Shown here piece by piece: positions 44,075-53,278 of a stretch of 64,000 nt of DNA. Location: the NCBI GenBank assembly GCA_900471925.1, contig UCGV01000011.1, forward strand, positions 91,771 to 155,770, in the 5' to 3' direction. The notes beneath the pieces were generated by a model. It worked only from the letters and a program-made list of their open reading frames with translations. It made no database searches and was not told the origin of the DNA. How positions within the stretch are numbered: the first letter of the stretch is position 1; the number at the start of each line of letters is the position of its first letter. Source of the stretch: Hyphomicrobiales bacterium (lineage in GTDB: Bacteria; Pseudomonadota; Alphaproteobacteria; Rhizobiales; Rhizobiaceae). The translations under genes were made by a program, and so were the position numbers.

Positions 44075-45552
44075 TCGTACTGCTCCCGGTATTTGCGCAC
44101 GATGTAGAGCGCGTAGATATTGAGGCAAAGCGTGATGCAGAACAGCGTGATGCCGAGAGCGAAGGCAACGAGCGTCTGCGGCGAGGTGAACTCAAGGTCG
44201 CCGGTCAGCTGGTTGACGATCTTGACGGTCACTGTCGTCATCGGCTCGAAGGGGTTGATCTGGATACGGGCGGCAACACCTGCGGCCAGAACCACGATCA
44301 TGGTTTCGCCGATGGCGCGCGAGGCCGTCATCAGCAGAGCGCCGACGATGCCCGGAAGGGCTGCCGGCAGAACCACCTTCTTGATGGTTTCGGAGCGGGT
44401 GGCGCCGAGACCGAGCGAGCCGTCGCGAAGGGCACGCGGAACGGCAGTAATGATATCGTCCGACAGCGAGGACACGTAGGGGATCAGCATGATGCCCATG
44501 ACGATACCGGCCGTCAGAACGCTCTGCGCCTGGATGAAGTTGGTGTAGCTGCCGGAGAGCAGGCCGCTGATCTGCGCCGAGAAATCACGCAGGAACGGAC
44601 CGACCGTGACGAGCGCGAAGAAGCCGTAGACGATGGTCGGAATGCCGGCCAGCACTTCGAGCAGCGGCTTGGAGACCGAGCGCACTCTCGGCGAGGCATA
44701 TTCGGCCATGTAGATGGCGGCGAAAAGACCGACCGGAACGGCGACCAGCATGGCGACGAGGCCGATATAGAGCGTGCCGAGCAGGAGCGGGATGAGGCCA
44801 AACTGGCCGAAGGACGAGCTGCCGGCGCCGGCAAAGCGCGGATCCCAGACCGTGCCGAAGAAGAAATCGGCGAAGGGAACGACGGCAAAGAAGCGCGCCG
44901 CTTCCGAGAGCATCGAGAGCACGATGCCGATCGTCGTCAGGATGGCGATCGAGGAGGCAAGGAGCAGCGCCCAGAGCATGACGCGCTCGACGCGGTTGCG
45001 GGCACGGAAGCGCGGCGTGACGGAGCGAAGCGCGTAGAAGGCGCCGGCCACCGAGATCACCAGAACGATTGCCGTCATGATCAGGCGGCTGGTCATGGCC
45101 TCGGAATTGAGGGTCTTGGCGGCCTCGATCATGTAGGGCTGCGGCTCGCCTGCGAGCGGTACGCCCTTTTCAGTGAGTTTCGCCTGCAGACCGGCAGGAT
45201 TGCCGGAGAGGGAGGAGAGCTCGTCCGAGGTCAGCATGTTCATGCCACGGGCGACGGTGGCGACCATGCTGTAGGCGAGATCCTGCTGGACGGCCGGCTG
45301 CGCCTTCACGTCATCAGGGAAACCGCCACGAACGGAGGAAGAGATAATGCCGGGGCTGATGGCCAGCCAGGCAAACAGGACGATCAAGGACGGCAGGATG
45401 GCCCAGATCGCGGCATACGAGCCATAATAGGCCGACCGCGAATGCATGGCAGCGGACCTGCCTCCGGAAAGTGCCGTGGCACGGCCGCGCGCAGCCACGT
45501 AGGCAACGGCACCGATCACCAGCAGGCACAAGAGTATGATGGATGTGCTCAT
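44071..45552 (-). CDS. pstC: Phosphate ABC transporter permease PstC
   Basis: The 493-residue permease is a long form like PstA. It has N-terminal helices at about 5-25 and 48-72, a periplasmic insertion to 155, and the core with AIYMAEYASPRVRSVSKPLLEVLAGIPTIVYGFFALVTVGPFL and the EAA loop DGSLGLGATRSETIKKVVLPAALPGIVGALL. It couples to pstA by a 4-bp overlap and lies 163 bp after pstS. Confidence 0.94.
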   Translation of the reverse strand: MSTSIILLCLLVIGAVAYVAARGRATALSGGRSAAMHSRSAYYGSYAAIWAILPSLIVLFAWLAISPGIISSSVRGGFPDDVKAQPAVQQDLAYSMVATVARGMNMLTSDELSSLSGNPAGLQAKLTEKGVPLAGEPQPYMIEAAKTLNSEAMTSRLIMTAIVLVISVAGAFYALRSVTPRFRARNRVERVMLWALLLASSIAILTTIGIVLSMLSEAARFFAVVPFADFFFGTVWDPRFAGAGSSSFGQFGLIPLLLGTLYIGLVAMLVAVPVGLFAAIYMAEYASPRVRSVSKPLLEVLAGIPTIVYGFFALVTVGPFLRDFSAQISGLLSGSYTNFIQAQSVLTAGIVMGIMLIPYVSSLSDDIITAVPRALRDGSLGLGATRSETIKKVVLPAALPGIVGALLMTASRAIGETMIVVLAAGVAARIQINPFEPMTTVTVKIVNQLTGDLEFTSPQTLVAFALGITLFCITLCLNIYALYIVRKYREQYE

Positions 45553-45674
45553 TCGTTACGTCCCCAGGCCCACAGCCCCCAAAGAGCCCGGCAGCTCCAG
45601 GAGCATGCCATCGGCTTCAATATCATGGAGAAGAATTTCACCCGGCACCTCATGTGCCGAATGGATAAGGCAAT

Positions 45675-45707
45675 GCCGGCGCGACACCCCCCAGGCGTCG
45701 CGCCGGC
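45675..45707 (-). terminator. 11-bp hairpin after pstS
   Basis: GCCGGCGCGAC (45675-45685) pairs perfectly with GTCGCGCCGGC (45697-45707), 9 bp after the pstS stop. There is no U-run, so it probably protects the pstS message and lowers readthrough into pstC, giving more binding protein than permease. Confidence 0.6.
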
Positions 45708-45715
45708 AAAGTTCA

Positions 45716-46750
45716 TTACATGGTCTTGCCGGCGTCGACGTCCTTGCGGATCGCGTCGCGTTCTGCGTCCGGAGCAGCAACCAGGCCGTATTCGACGAGC
45801 GGGCTGTCAGGGCCGATCATCTGGTCGGATACGAAGAAGTTGACATATTCCTTCAGGCCCGGAACGGCGCCGAGATGTGCCTTCTTGACGTAGAAGAACA
45901 GCGGGCGGGAAACCGGATAGGTGCCGTTGGAGATCGTTTCCGTGGACGGAACGATACCGCTCATGGTCGCAACCTTGAGCTTGTCGGCGTTGTTTTCATA
46001 GAAGGAAAGGCCGAATACGCCAACGCCGGTCTTGTTGGCAGCGATGCGTGCCAGCGTTTCCGGATAGTCGCCGTCGATGTCAACAGCAGCGCCGTCCTTG
46101 CGAACTGCGACGCAAGCCTTCGCCTGGGCAGCCTTGTCGGCGATTTCCTTGGCGATGACGTCCTGAGCGCCGGATGCCTTGCAGCCGGCAGCGAGAACGT
46201 TCAGTTCGAAGACTTCGCGCGTGCCGTGCTTTTCGCCCGGGATGTAGGCAGCGATATCAACAGCCGGAAGCTTCGGGTTGACTTCAGACCACTTCTTGTA
46301 GGGGTTGGCGACGAGCTTGCCGTCAACAACGACCTGGGCAGCGAGGGCCTTGTAGATGTCTTCCGGAACGTAAGCGACGTCAGGGTTGGACGAGTCGGTC
46401 GCGAAGACGATGCCGTCATAACCGATCTTGACTTCCTGGATGTCCGTTACGCCGGCAGCCTTGCAGGCTTCCATTTCGTTCTTGTTGATCGGACGCGAAG
46501 CGTTAGCAACGTCGATCGTGTCTTCACCGACGCCCTTGCAGAATTCCTTGAGACCAGCGCCCGTGCCGCCGGATTCGACGACCGGCGTCTTGAAGTTGGT
46601 GAAGGTTTCACCAAAGGACTCGGCAACGATCTTTGCGTACGGCAGGACGGTGGACGAACCAGCAACCTGAATCTGGTCGCGAGCAACTGCAGCGCCAGCG
46701 AAAGCGGCGGTTGCAGCAAGCGCGGCAACAGTAAGTTTAAAGGTGTTCAT
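45716..46750 (-). CDS. pstS: Periplasmic phosphate-binding protein PstS
   Basis: The 344-residue protein has a signal peptide (cleavage after AVA at about residue 23) and a phosphate-binding fold with GSSTVLPYA, ESGGTGAGLKEFCKG and ASRPINKNE. These are the anion-binding loops of PstS. It delivers phosphate to PstCAB. ATG at 46750 follows GGGAG; a longer upstream frame would spoil the signal peptide. The PHO box lies 108-136 bp upstream. Confidence 0.96.
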   Translation of the reverse strand: MNTFKLTVAALAATAAFAGAAVARDQIQVAGSSTVLPYAKIVAESFGETFTNFKTPVVESGGTGAGLKEFCKGVGEDTIDVANASRPINKNEMEACKAAGVTDIQEVKIGYDGIVFATDSSNPDVAYVPEDIYKALAAQVVVDGKLVANPYKKWSEVNPKLPAVDIAAYIPGEKHGTREVFELNVLAAGCKASGAQDVIAKEIADKAAQAKACVAVRKDGAAVDIDGDYPETLARIAANKTGVGVFGLSFYENNADKLKVATMSGIVPSTETISNGTYPVSRPLFFYVKKAHLGAVPGLKEYVNFFVSDQMIGPDSPLVEYGLVAAPDAERDAIRKDVDAGKTM

Positions 46751-46857
46751 TTGAATCTCCCGGCATTTGGGCTTGTGTGAGTGCGGCCTCGAAGAGGCCC
46801 TCGCATTGCCTTTTTTCATCGGCAGGACTCTCTTAGCGCCTTAAGCACCGTCCTTTT

Positions 46858-46886
46858 ATGTCAGATCGATGAAACATTTATGACAA
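46858..46886 (-). promoter_or_regulatory. PHO box (PhoB operator) of pstS
   Basis: On the minus strand three heptamers are spaced by 4 bases: TTGTCAT (46886-46880), GTTTCAT (46875-46869) and CTGACAT (46864-46858). This 11-bp periodicity is the PhoB-binding pattern. It drives pstS and the downstream genes at low phosphate. Confidence 0.88.
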
Positions 46887-46960
46887 GTTAAATTACTGAT
46901 TTTAAATGTAAAAATTCACTCGCATAAAATTGTCTGCGACATATTGCGTCAGAGGCGCCC

Positions 46961-48229
46961 CTAGAAGCGCACGGTAAACTCCGTTCCCTTGCCCACTTCG
47001 GATTTAACGATCAGCCGTGCACGGTGGCGCGTCAGAATATGCTTGACGATGGCAAGCCCGAGACCAGTACCCTTCTTGGAACGGCTGTCTTCGATGCTGA
47101 CGCGGTAAAAGCGCTCGGTCAGGCGCGGCACGTGTTCGGCGGGAATACCCGGCCCCTTGTCGACGACGCTGACCTCCACCGGCTGGCCCGGTCCATTCTT
47201 CAGCCAGACATCGACGGTCTCGCCCTCCTGGCCGTATTTGCAGGCGTTTTCCATCAGGTTTTCAAACACCTGAACCAGCTCGTCTCGGTCCCCTAGCACC
47301 TCCACCTTGGCCTCGGGCAAATGCAGGTTGATGGAGACGCCGACATCCTTGGCGAGCGGCACGAGCGAATCCCGGACGTGGCCGAGAAGCGGCACGAGAT
47401 CCACCTTCTCGTCCGGCGCGATATGCGACTTGAGCTCCAGCCTGGAGAGCGACAGCAGATCGTCGACCAGCCTGCTCATGCGCGTCGTCTGGTCGAGCAT
47501 GATGCCGAGGAAACGAGCCTGCGCCTTCATGTCGTTCTTGGCCGGGCCCTGGATCGTCTCGATGAAGCCGCGGAGCGACGCGAGCGGCGTGCGCAGCTCG
47601 TGGCTGGCATTGGCGACGAAATCCGAGCGCATGCGGTCGATGCGGCGCACTTCGGAAATATCGCGGAAGGAGAGGATATAGAAGCGCTCGTTATGGCCCT
47701 CGTCGTCCTTGAACTCCACCGGGGCGCTGCGCACGATATAGACGCGCTCGGACGGCAGCCGCTCGGAATGCTCGATCTGGTTCGGCGCATTGGTGGCGAT
47801 GGTTTCGCGCACCATGTCGAGCACGCCGGGCGAGCGCAGCCGCGCCGATATGTGCGAGCCGAGCACCACTTCGCCGAAAGCCTTTTCGGCCGCGCGGTTC
47901 TGGAACAGCACGGAGGCATCTTCTGACAGCACCATGACCGGGATATCGAGGCCGGCCAGCGTGGCGGAGACTTCCGGCAGGCGGCTTGGCAGCAGTTCCG
48001 GCTCGGGCTCGGCGGGCTCTTCGACATCCGGCTTTATGATAGGCGCCTCGTTGAAAAGCGCGGTAATGATCATGACGAGCAGCAGGGCAAACACGATCCA
48101 TTTGTTCATGCCGGCGGCAATCGCCACCAGCGCGCTCAGGAGCGTTGCCAGCAGCACCGGGCGTTCACGCCGGATGCGCGCCCACAGGCTCGTCGTCCAT
48201 GATGTTTCGTCTTGCAAGGTGCCCCTCAC
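46961..48229 (-). CDS. phoR: Phosphate regulon sensor histidine kinase PhoR
   Basis: The 422-residue protein has two N-terminal membrane helices (about 25-60), an acidic linker, a PAS domain (about 90-195), HisKA with His210 (VANASHELRTP), and a HATPase with ENACKYGQEG and VDKGPGIPAEHVPRLTERFYR. It phosphorylates PhoB. The start is GTG with a poor Shine-Dalgarno. Only 210 bp, carrying the PHO box, separate it from pstS, so it may be transcribed separately. Confidence 0.94.
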   Translation of the reverse strand: MRGTLQDETSWTTSLWARIRRERPVLLATLLSALVAIAAGMNKWIVFALLLVMIITALFNEAPIIKPDVEEPAEPEPELLPSRLPEVSATLAGLDIPVMVLSEDASVLFQNRAAEKAFGEVVLGSHISARLRSPGVLDMVRETIATNAPNQIEHSERLPSERVYIVRSAPVEFKDDEGHNERFYILSFRDISEVRRIDRMRSDFVANASHELRTPLASLRGFIETIQGPAKNDMKAQARFLGIMLDQTTRMSRLVDDLLSLSRLELKSHIAPDEKVDLVPLLGHVRDSLVPLAKDVGVSINLHLPEAKVEVLGDRDELVQVFENLMENACKYGQEGETVDVWLKNGPGQPVEVSVVDKGPGIPAEHVPRLTERFYRVSIEDSRSKKGTGLGLAIVKHILTRHRARLIVKSEVGKGTEFTVRF

Positions 48230-48337
48230 GGCATCGATTCGTTTTCTTTATATTCAAACTCTGCCTGATAGCCGCCTTTCATGACAGAAGTTTACCGTTC
48301 GGGAGACTTGTACGAAAAGCCGCAGTTCAGCATCGGC

Positions 48338-48361
48338 CCGAAAATCGGAATCGGTTTTCGG
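48338..48361. repeat. GGCCCGAAAA-type hairpin (copy 1)
   Basis: CCGAAAATC (48338-48346) pairs with GGTTTTCGG (48353-48361) around 6 bases, with one G-T wobble. Related hairpins with the same 9+6+9 plan occur at 49420 and 53255. Confidence 0.6.
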
Positions 48362-48527
48362 AAGGTCCGATGCGCAGGTTCGAAGCGCGGGAGCGCCCCA
48401 TGCGCATCTATATAGATGCACGGCGTTTCAGGCGCGCGCGTTTGCGCCATGCCGACGCGGAAGATTTGATTTTCAATGATAAATATGTTGGCCTGCTGCA
48501 CAACCAGATCATGCGCAGGAGGAAACG

Positions 48528-49409
48528 ATGGCCGAAGACGTGGAAAGCAGAGCAGTCGAGCTGGAGATCAGGGGCAAGCGGCGCATTTTCGACATCGACG
48601 ATCCCGTTCTGCCCGACTGGGTGGACGAACATGCACTGGAATCCGGCGACTATCCCTACAAGAAGAAGCTGAAGGAAGAGGAATACGCGGAGGAGCTGCA
48701 GAAGCTGCAGGTCGAGCTCGTGAAGGTGCAGTTCTGGCTGCAGGCGACCGGCAAGCGGGTGATGGCGCTGTTCGAGGGGCGCGACGCGGCCGGCAAGGGC
48801 GGCGCGATCCAGGCATCCTCGGCACATATGAACCCGCGCCTTGCCCGCGTCGTGGCGCTTGCCAAGCCGACCGAGCGCGAACAGGGCCAATGGTATTTCC
48901 AGCGCTATATCGCGCAATTCCCGACCTCGGGCGAATTCGTGCTCTTCGACCGCTCCTGGTATAACCGCGCCGGCGTCGAGCCCGTCATGGGTTTCTGCAC
49001 GCCGAAACAATATGAGGACTTCCTCAACCAGACACCGCAGGTGGAGAAGGTCATCGCCCATGAAGGCATTTATTTCTTCAAGTTCTATCTCGATATCGGC
49101 CGCGAGATGCAGATCAAGCGCTTCCACGACCGGCGTCACGATCCGCTGGCCGTGTGGAAACTCTCCTCGATGGATATTGCCGCGCTGACCAAATGGGATG
49201 CCTACAGCGAAAAGCGCGACCGGATGCTGAAGGAAACCCATACGGAATTTGCGCCCTGGACCGTGATCCACGCCAATGACAAGCGCCGGGCGCGGCTGAA
49301 CCTGCTGCGCCACATGCTGAAGACCATCGATTATGACGGCAAGGACAAGGGCGCGATCGGCGACCTCGACGACAAGATCATCGGCTCCGGCGCCGGCTTT
49401 CTGAAATGA
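48528..49409 (+). CDS. ppk2: Polyphosphate kinase 2
   Basis: The 293-residue class I-type PPK2 has Walker [12 protein letters not shown] at 82-92, the lid-region [16 protein letters not shown] near 149, and the typical C-terminal [13 protein letters not shown] segment. It transfers phosphate between polyphosphate and nucleotides, mostly making GTP or ATP in this class. ATG follows AGGAGG. It lies divergently beside phoR, which fits phosphate storage. It is flanked by related hairpins. Confidence 0.93.
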   Translation: MAEDVESRAVELEIRGKRRIFDIDDPVLPDWVDEHALESGDYPYKKKLKEEEYAEELQKLQVELVKVQFWLQATGKRVMALFEGRDAAGKGGAIQASSAHMNPRLARVVALAKPTEREQGQWYFQRYIAQFPTSGEFVLFDRSWYNRAGVEPVMGFCTPKQYEDFLNQTPQVEKVIAHEGIYFFKFYLDIGREMQIKRFHDRRHDPLAVWKLSSMDIAALTKWDAYSEKRDRMLKETHTEFAPWTVIHANDKRRARLNLLRHMLKTIDYDGKDKGAIGDLDDKIIGSGAGFLK

Positions 49410-49419
49410 ATGATGAGAT

Positions 49420-49451
49420 CGGCCCGAAAACCGGCATGGGTTTTCGGGCCG
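49420..49451 (+). terminator. 13-bp hairpin after ppk2 (GGCCCGAAAA-type copy 2)
   Basis: CGGCCCGAAAACC (49420-49432) pairs perfectly with GGTTTTCGGGCCG (49439-49451) around 6 bases, 10 bp after the ppk2 stop. It doubles as a member of the hairpin family at 48338 and 53255. Confidence 0.7.
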
Positions 49452-49486
49452 CGATTTCAGGCTGAACGGGCAAACGAACTCTTTGC

Positions 49487-50776
49487 TTATTGCCCCGGGA
49501 GGATACGCACCGCAAAGAGATTGATGCCGCGGGCCTTGCCGTCGACATCGCTGTTGATCATCAGCTTGCCTGCAGAATTCGGCGCCAGCGAGCGATCGAA
49601 ACGCACCTGCAGCAGCGCGTCGGATTTCTCACGCGTCACCTGGAAGCGATGGCGGGCGCAATTGCCGAGCGACTGGAAATCGCATTCGACGGTGATCTGT
49701 GTCGGCTCGTCGGTGGTCGATTGCAGTGTCAGCGCGATGGTGGAGGACTTGCCGGCAAGCTGCTGCAGCACATTGGCCGGAACGCTGATGGAAATATTGC
49801 CGTCGGCATTGCCGCTCTGCGATGTCAGGCGCACGGCCGGACCTTCGGTTTCATTGACATTTTCGGTGCGTGCGCGTGCGCCGCTTTCGATCTTGGCGGC
49901 ATCGGAGGGTTTGAAGACCTCGATCCAGTCTGCCGAGAAGCCGTTCTGCGGATCGATGGTAACAGGCGCATCCACATGCGAGGACGAGCCGTTATCGGCG
50001 CCCTGGTCGCCGTCGAAATCTTCCGGCTGGGTGCGGGCCGGCGGATTGGCAACGCTCGTGTCGCGCTCAGCCGCCGTCAGCAGGATGCCCGATGTATAGG
50101 CCCACCAACCGCCCATGCCGATGAAGGCGAGCAATACGCACCAGACGAGCAGGCGCGAGAAGAACTTGCGCGGCTTGCGGCGAACCGCAGCGCGCTCGGG
50201 GCGGAAATCCATGTTGCCGCGCTTTTGCGGGGCGGCGCGCTTTTGCGGCTCCGCACGCATCTCGCCTGATGGTGCCGCGCCCAGCTGATCGCCGCTGCCG
50301 GCGCTGACATCATCGAGGCTCATATCGTCGGCGTGACGGGAACCGGCCCGATAATCGCGGGTCTCGCCTGCTACGGCGAGGCTGTCGTCATCATCCAGGG
50401 AATGCGCGGCAACCGGATGCGCAGCGACCGGATCGGGGGCCACGTCAGGCGAGGCCACGGGCTCAGGAGCGGCCCGATAGGCAGGTGCCTGCTGCTGGCG
50501 GGGCGGCTCCGGAATTTCGGCGACCGGCGGCACCGGCACTTCCGGCGGCCCCTGCCTTGGATGCAGGCGGGCGCGCTCCTCGTTTTCGATCGCGTGGATC
50601 GTGGTTTCGAGACGGTGGCGGTGATGGGCGACGACATCGGCATCGGTAATATCCTGCTTGCGCAGGCCGGCCTCCAGCGCCTGACGCGCCGACTGATAGA
50701 TGCGCGCACGAACTTCCGCACTGTCCCGATCGGAATTATCCAGCGCAGTTCTGATAGCCGTTTCTAGTCCGCTCAC
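49487..50776 (-). CDS. Single-pass membrane protein, hypothetical
   Basis: The 429-residue protein has a helical N-terminus (about 1-70, SGLETAIRTALDNSDRDSAEVRARIYQSARQALEAGL), a long Pro/Ala/Asp-rich linker, one membrane helix near 210-235 and a periplasmic domain with SADWIEVFKPSDAAK and a beta-rich end. No family recognised. GTG at 50776 follows GAAGGG and gives a natural N-terminus; an upstream TTG start is possible. It is convergent with ppk2. Confidence 0.7.
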   Translation of the reverse strand: MSGLETAIRTALDNSDRDSAEVRARIYQSARQALEAGLRKQDITDADVVAHHRHRLETTIHAIENEERARLHPRQGPPEVPVPPVAEIPEPPRQQQAPAYRAAPEPVASPDVAPDPVAAHPVAAHSLDDDDSLAVAGETRDYRAGSRHADDMSLDDVSAGSGDQLGAAPSGEMRAEPQKRAAPQKRGNMDFRPERAAVRRKPRKFFSRLLVWCVLLAFIGMGGWWAYTSGILLTAAERDTSVANPPARTQPEDFDGDQGADNGSSSHVDAPVTIDPQNGFSADWIEVFKPSDAAKIESGARARTENVNETEGPAVRLTSQSGNADGNISISVPANVLQQLAGKSSTIALTLQSTTDEPTQITVECDFQSLGNCARHRFQVTREKSDALLQVRFDRSLAPNSAGKLMINSDVDGKARGINLFAVRILPGQ

Positions 50777-51024
50777 ATCAGGCCCTTCACGTTTCGTCCC
50801 GGCATCGCCTCGCAATGGATTGAATGCCTGTCAAAATTCGGTAGCGGCAAGCGCGGCAAACCGCAAGTCTTGCAGCCCTTTCGGCAGACATCGCCGGGGG
50901 AAAAGACCCGCCATGCCAAACTCCGCACACTTCATTAGATAGTTTGAAAGTGGACAGGATTACGGAAAAGAGCGCAACTGGTGGTTCGCACCCTTTTCGC
51001 CGGCCGCTGCCCCTGCTATTTAAT

Positions 51025-51044
51025 TGACGTTTTCGTAAACGTCA
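51025..51044 (+). promoter_or_regulatory. Inverted repeat before the nitronate monooxygenase gene
   Basis: TGACGTTT (51025-51032) and AAACGTCA (51037-51044) are perfect 8-bp arms around TCGT, ending 14 bp before the start codon. The pattern resembles MerR-family LiuR-type sites; no such regulator is in the window. Confidence 0.4.
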
Positions 51045-51058
51045 GAATTGGTGGAAGC

Positions 51059-52018
51059 ATGGCCCTGCCCGCGATACTTAGGGATAATCTGAGACTGCCG
51101 GTCATCGGCTCGCCGCTTTTCATCATCTCCCACCCTGCCCTCACATTGGCGCAATGCAAGGCGGGCGTGATCGGCGCCTTTCCGGCGCTGAACGCACGGC
51201 CGGAAAGCCAGCTCGACGAATGGCTGGCGATGATCACCGAAGAGCTCGCTCATCATAATGCCGCGCATCCGGAGCGGCCGGCTGCCCCCTTCGCGGTCAA
51301 CCAGATCGTCCACATGTCGAACAAGCGACTGGAGCACGACCTGATGGCCTGCGTGAAATACAAGGTGCCCATCGTCATCTCCTCGCTCGGCGCCGTGCCG
51401 GAGGTGAATGCGGCCGTGCATTCCTATGGCGGCATCGTGCTGCATGACGTGATCAACAACCGCCACGCCAATTCGGCGATCCGCAAGGGTGCCGACGGGC
51501 TGATCGCGGTTGCCGCAGGTGCCGGCGGCCATGCCGGCACACTTTCGCCCTTCGCACTGGTGCAGGAAATCCGCCAATGGTTCGACGGCCCGCTGCTGCT
51601 CGCCGGCTCGATCTCAACCGGTGGCGCCATCCTGGCCGCAGAGGCCATGGGCGCCGACATGGCCTATATCGGCACCCCCTTCATCGCGACCGAGGAGGCG
51701 CGCGCCACCGACGCCTACAAGCAGGCGATCGTGGAAGGGGCGGCCGGCGATATCGTCTATTCCAACTATTTTACCGGCGTGCACGGCAATTACCTGAAAC
51801 CCTCGATCCGCGCCGCCGGCCTCGACCCCGACAACCTGCCGGAAGCAGACCCTTCGAAGATGGATTTCGAACAGGCAACCGGCGGCGCCAAGGCCTGGAA
51901 GGACATCTGGGGCAGCGGCCAGGGCATCGGCGCGATCAAGGCCGTGGAGCCCGTCGCAAAGCTGGTGGACAGGCTGGAGGCGGAATATCGGGCGGCGCGG
52001 GCGCGGCTGGCGGTTTAA
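51059..52018 (+). CDS. Nitronate monooxygenase (2-nitropropane dioxygenase family)
   Basis: The 319-residue FMN-dependent TIM-barrel protein has the family start LRLPVIGSPLFIISHPALTLAQCKAGVIGAFPAL, then VISSLGAVPE, AAGAGGHAGTLSPFALV and the phosphate-site region GADMAYIGTPFIATEEA. Such enzymes oxidise nitronates such as propionate-3-nitronate. An inverted repeat lies in the leader. ATG follows GGTGGAAGC. It stands alone upstream of tRNA-Thr. Confidence 0.88.
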   Translation: MALPAILRDNLRLPVIGSPLFIISHPALTLAQCKAGVIGAFPALNARPESQLDEWLAMITEELAHHNAAHPERPAAPFAVNQIVHMSNKRLEHDLMACVKYKVPIVISSLGAVPEVNAAVHSYGGIVLHDVINNRHANSAIRKGADGLIAVAAGAGGHAGTLSPFALVQEIRQWFDGPLLLAGSISTGGAILAAEAMGADMAYIGTPFIATEEARATDAYKQAIVEGAAGDIVYSNYFTGVHGNYLKPSIRAAGLDPDNLPEADPSKMDFEQATGGAKAWKDIWGSGQGIGAIKAVEPVAKLVDRLEAEYRAARARLAV

Positions 52019-52142
52019 GGGTTTGGTCTTCCACAGCCCTCAGCTTTTTTGTCCGAGGGCATAAGAGGGTGCTTGAAATCTTCAAACAATGGCTGTATCA
52101 GCCCCATGCAAATCGCGGGCGACACGCTTCGTCCGCCGGATT

Positions 52143-52218
52143 GCCGCTTTAGCTCAGTCGGTAGAGCACATCATTCGTAATGATGGGGTCACGTGTTCGA
52201 GTCACGTAAGCGGCACCA
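52143..52218 (+). tRNA. tRNA-Thr (anticodon CGT)
   Basis: The 76-nt cloverleaf includes an encoded CCA. The acceptor stem GCCGCTT/AAGCGGC is perfect, as is the anticodon stem CATCA/TGATG around TTCGTAA; the T-arm CACGTG/CACGT type is present. The anticodon CGT reads ACG. Confidence 0.96.
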
Positions 52219-52354
52219 TTTTTCCTGTGCAAAGAGAGTTCAAATAACTGCCGATCGAGAGGCGGGGATTTTCAATCCACCTTTTTGTCCATCTAATGGA
52301 TCGCGATCAGGCACCTTGCAACAAGCAGAATAACTGCCAAGCCCACTCGGAACG

Positions 52355-52585
52355 ATGAAAATAGCACCGCCAGACCTATCCGAAGCTCAAGATGACAGGT
52401 TCCTGCGCTGTCAGGACGCGCTGTATGTTTCGTTTCTGAAACTGCTGGAGGACGCGACTGAGGCAGGGTGGCGGCCGCAGGAGGCGCTGGTGGCGCTGAT
52501 TTCGCTCGCGGATAGCCATGCGCTGATGCTCGATTCGAATGCCGAGATCGAGGGGTTGCTGGCGGTGTTGAAGAAGCGGCGGTGA
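52355..52585 (+). CDS. Small hypothetical protein (76 aa)
   Basis: The 76-residue helical protein has a regular pattern of acidic and hydrophobic residues (FLRCQDALYVSFLKLLEDATEAGWRPQEALVALISLADSHALML) and a basic KKRR tail. No family recognised. The coding-like composition and length support a real gene. It stands alone 136 bp after tRNA-Thr. Confidence 0.6.
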   Translation: MKIAPPDLSEAQDDRFLRCQDALYVSFLKLLEDATEAGWRPQEALVALISLADSHALMLDSNAEIEGLLAVLKKRR

Positions 52586-52661
52586 TAGCTGCTCGCAAAA
52601 TTCCTTGGGCTGGCGCCGCCCGCGACCATAACAGCCACTGTTCGCGGTAACGATCGGGCAG

Positions 52662-53165
52662 TCACTGCCGCTGCAGATCGATGCGGCTTGTGACCACGGA
52701 TCGGCCGGACGCCAGATCGCGATCCACCGTCTGCACGCGAAGACCGTTCTGGCCGACCTTCTCGATCATCATGTTGCCGCTTCTGTCACCATTGGTGACG
52801 CGCGCCCAGGTGACGTCGAAAGTAAGGGCATTGCCCTTGCGGCTTCCGGCGAGCTTCGATGGCTGACCGGATGGCCCGGTATAATTGCCCAGATAGCGCG
52901 GGCCTGCCGCCTTCACGCTGGCAGAGAAGGATCTGGCCATGACGGCGAGGGCGCGGCAGGTGCCGTTCATGTCGAGGCTCGTGGCGCTCGCATCGGATTT
53001 CATATTGCAGGAAACGTTGACCCTGGTGCCGCCGATCCGGGTGAGCACCATGCCGGTACCGGTCCAGTTGCCCTCGAGCGAATTCAGGAAATCCGCGTCG
53101 GAGGCCTCAGCGCCTGCAGCCAGGCACAGGCATGTCAGCATTGTTGCGCATGGAAGAGCACGCAT
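52662..53165 (-). CDS. Secreted hypothetical protein
   Basis: The 167-residue protein has a signal peptide (cleavage after AEA at about residue 21), then a beta-rich body with FLNSLEGNWTGTGMVL near the mature start, which resembles lipocalin-like or DUF-type envelope proteins without a firm match. ATG at 53165 places the signal correctly; longer upstream frames are unlikely. Function unknown. Confidence 0.68.
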   Translation of the reverse strand: MRALPCATMLTCLCLAAGAEASDADFLNSLEGNWTGTGMVLTRIGGTRVNVSCNMKSDASATSLDMNGTCRALAVMARSFSASVKAAGPRYLGNYTGPSGQPSKLAGSRKGNALTFDVTWARVTNGDRSGNMMIEKVGQNGLRVQTVDRDLASGRSVVTSRIDLQRQ

Positions 53166-53254
53166 GAGAGCACCCCCTGAGCCATGAGAGCGCCGTGCGT
53201 TCGTTCGCACGCACATAACACGCTCCCGATCGTTGAATTCACGCATTAGGAGTT

Positions 53255-53278
53255 CCGAAAATCTCACACGATTTTCGG
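53255..53278. repeat. GGCCCGAAAA-type hairpin (copy 3)
   Basis: CCGAAAATC (53255-53263) pairs perfectly with GATTTTCGG (53270-53278) around 6 bases. It is the same design as the hairpins at 48338 and 49420. Confidence 0.6.

Noticed and set aside
42992..44107. 371-codon frame on the plus strand inside pstA
   Set aside because: Antisense to pstA, repetitive Arg/Asp/Gly composition, no start signal or motif.
48281..48287. PHO box before phoR
   Set aside because: Only one CTGTCAT heptamer; the expected second and third heptamers at 11-bp spacing do not match.
49487..50815. Longer form of the hypothetical membrane protein from a TTG at 50815
   Set aside because: GTG at 50776 has GAAGGG at fitting distance and gives a natural helical N-terminus; the added 13 residues look non-coding.
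52143..52585. tRNA-Thr as an integration site of a genomic island
   Set aside because: No duplicate 3' tRNA end, integrase or mobile genes within the following sequence.
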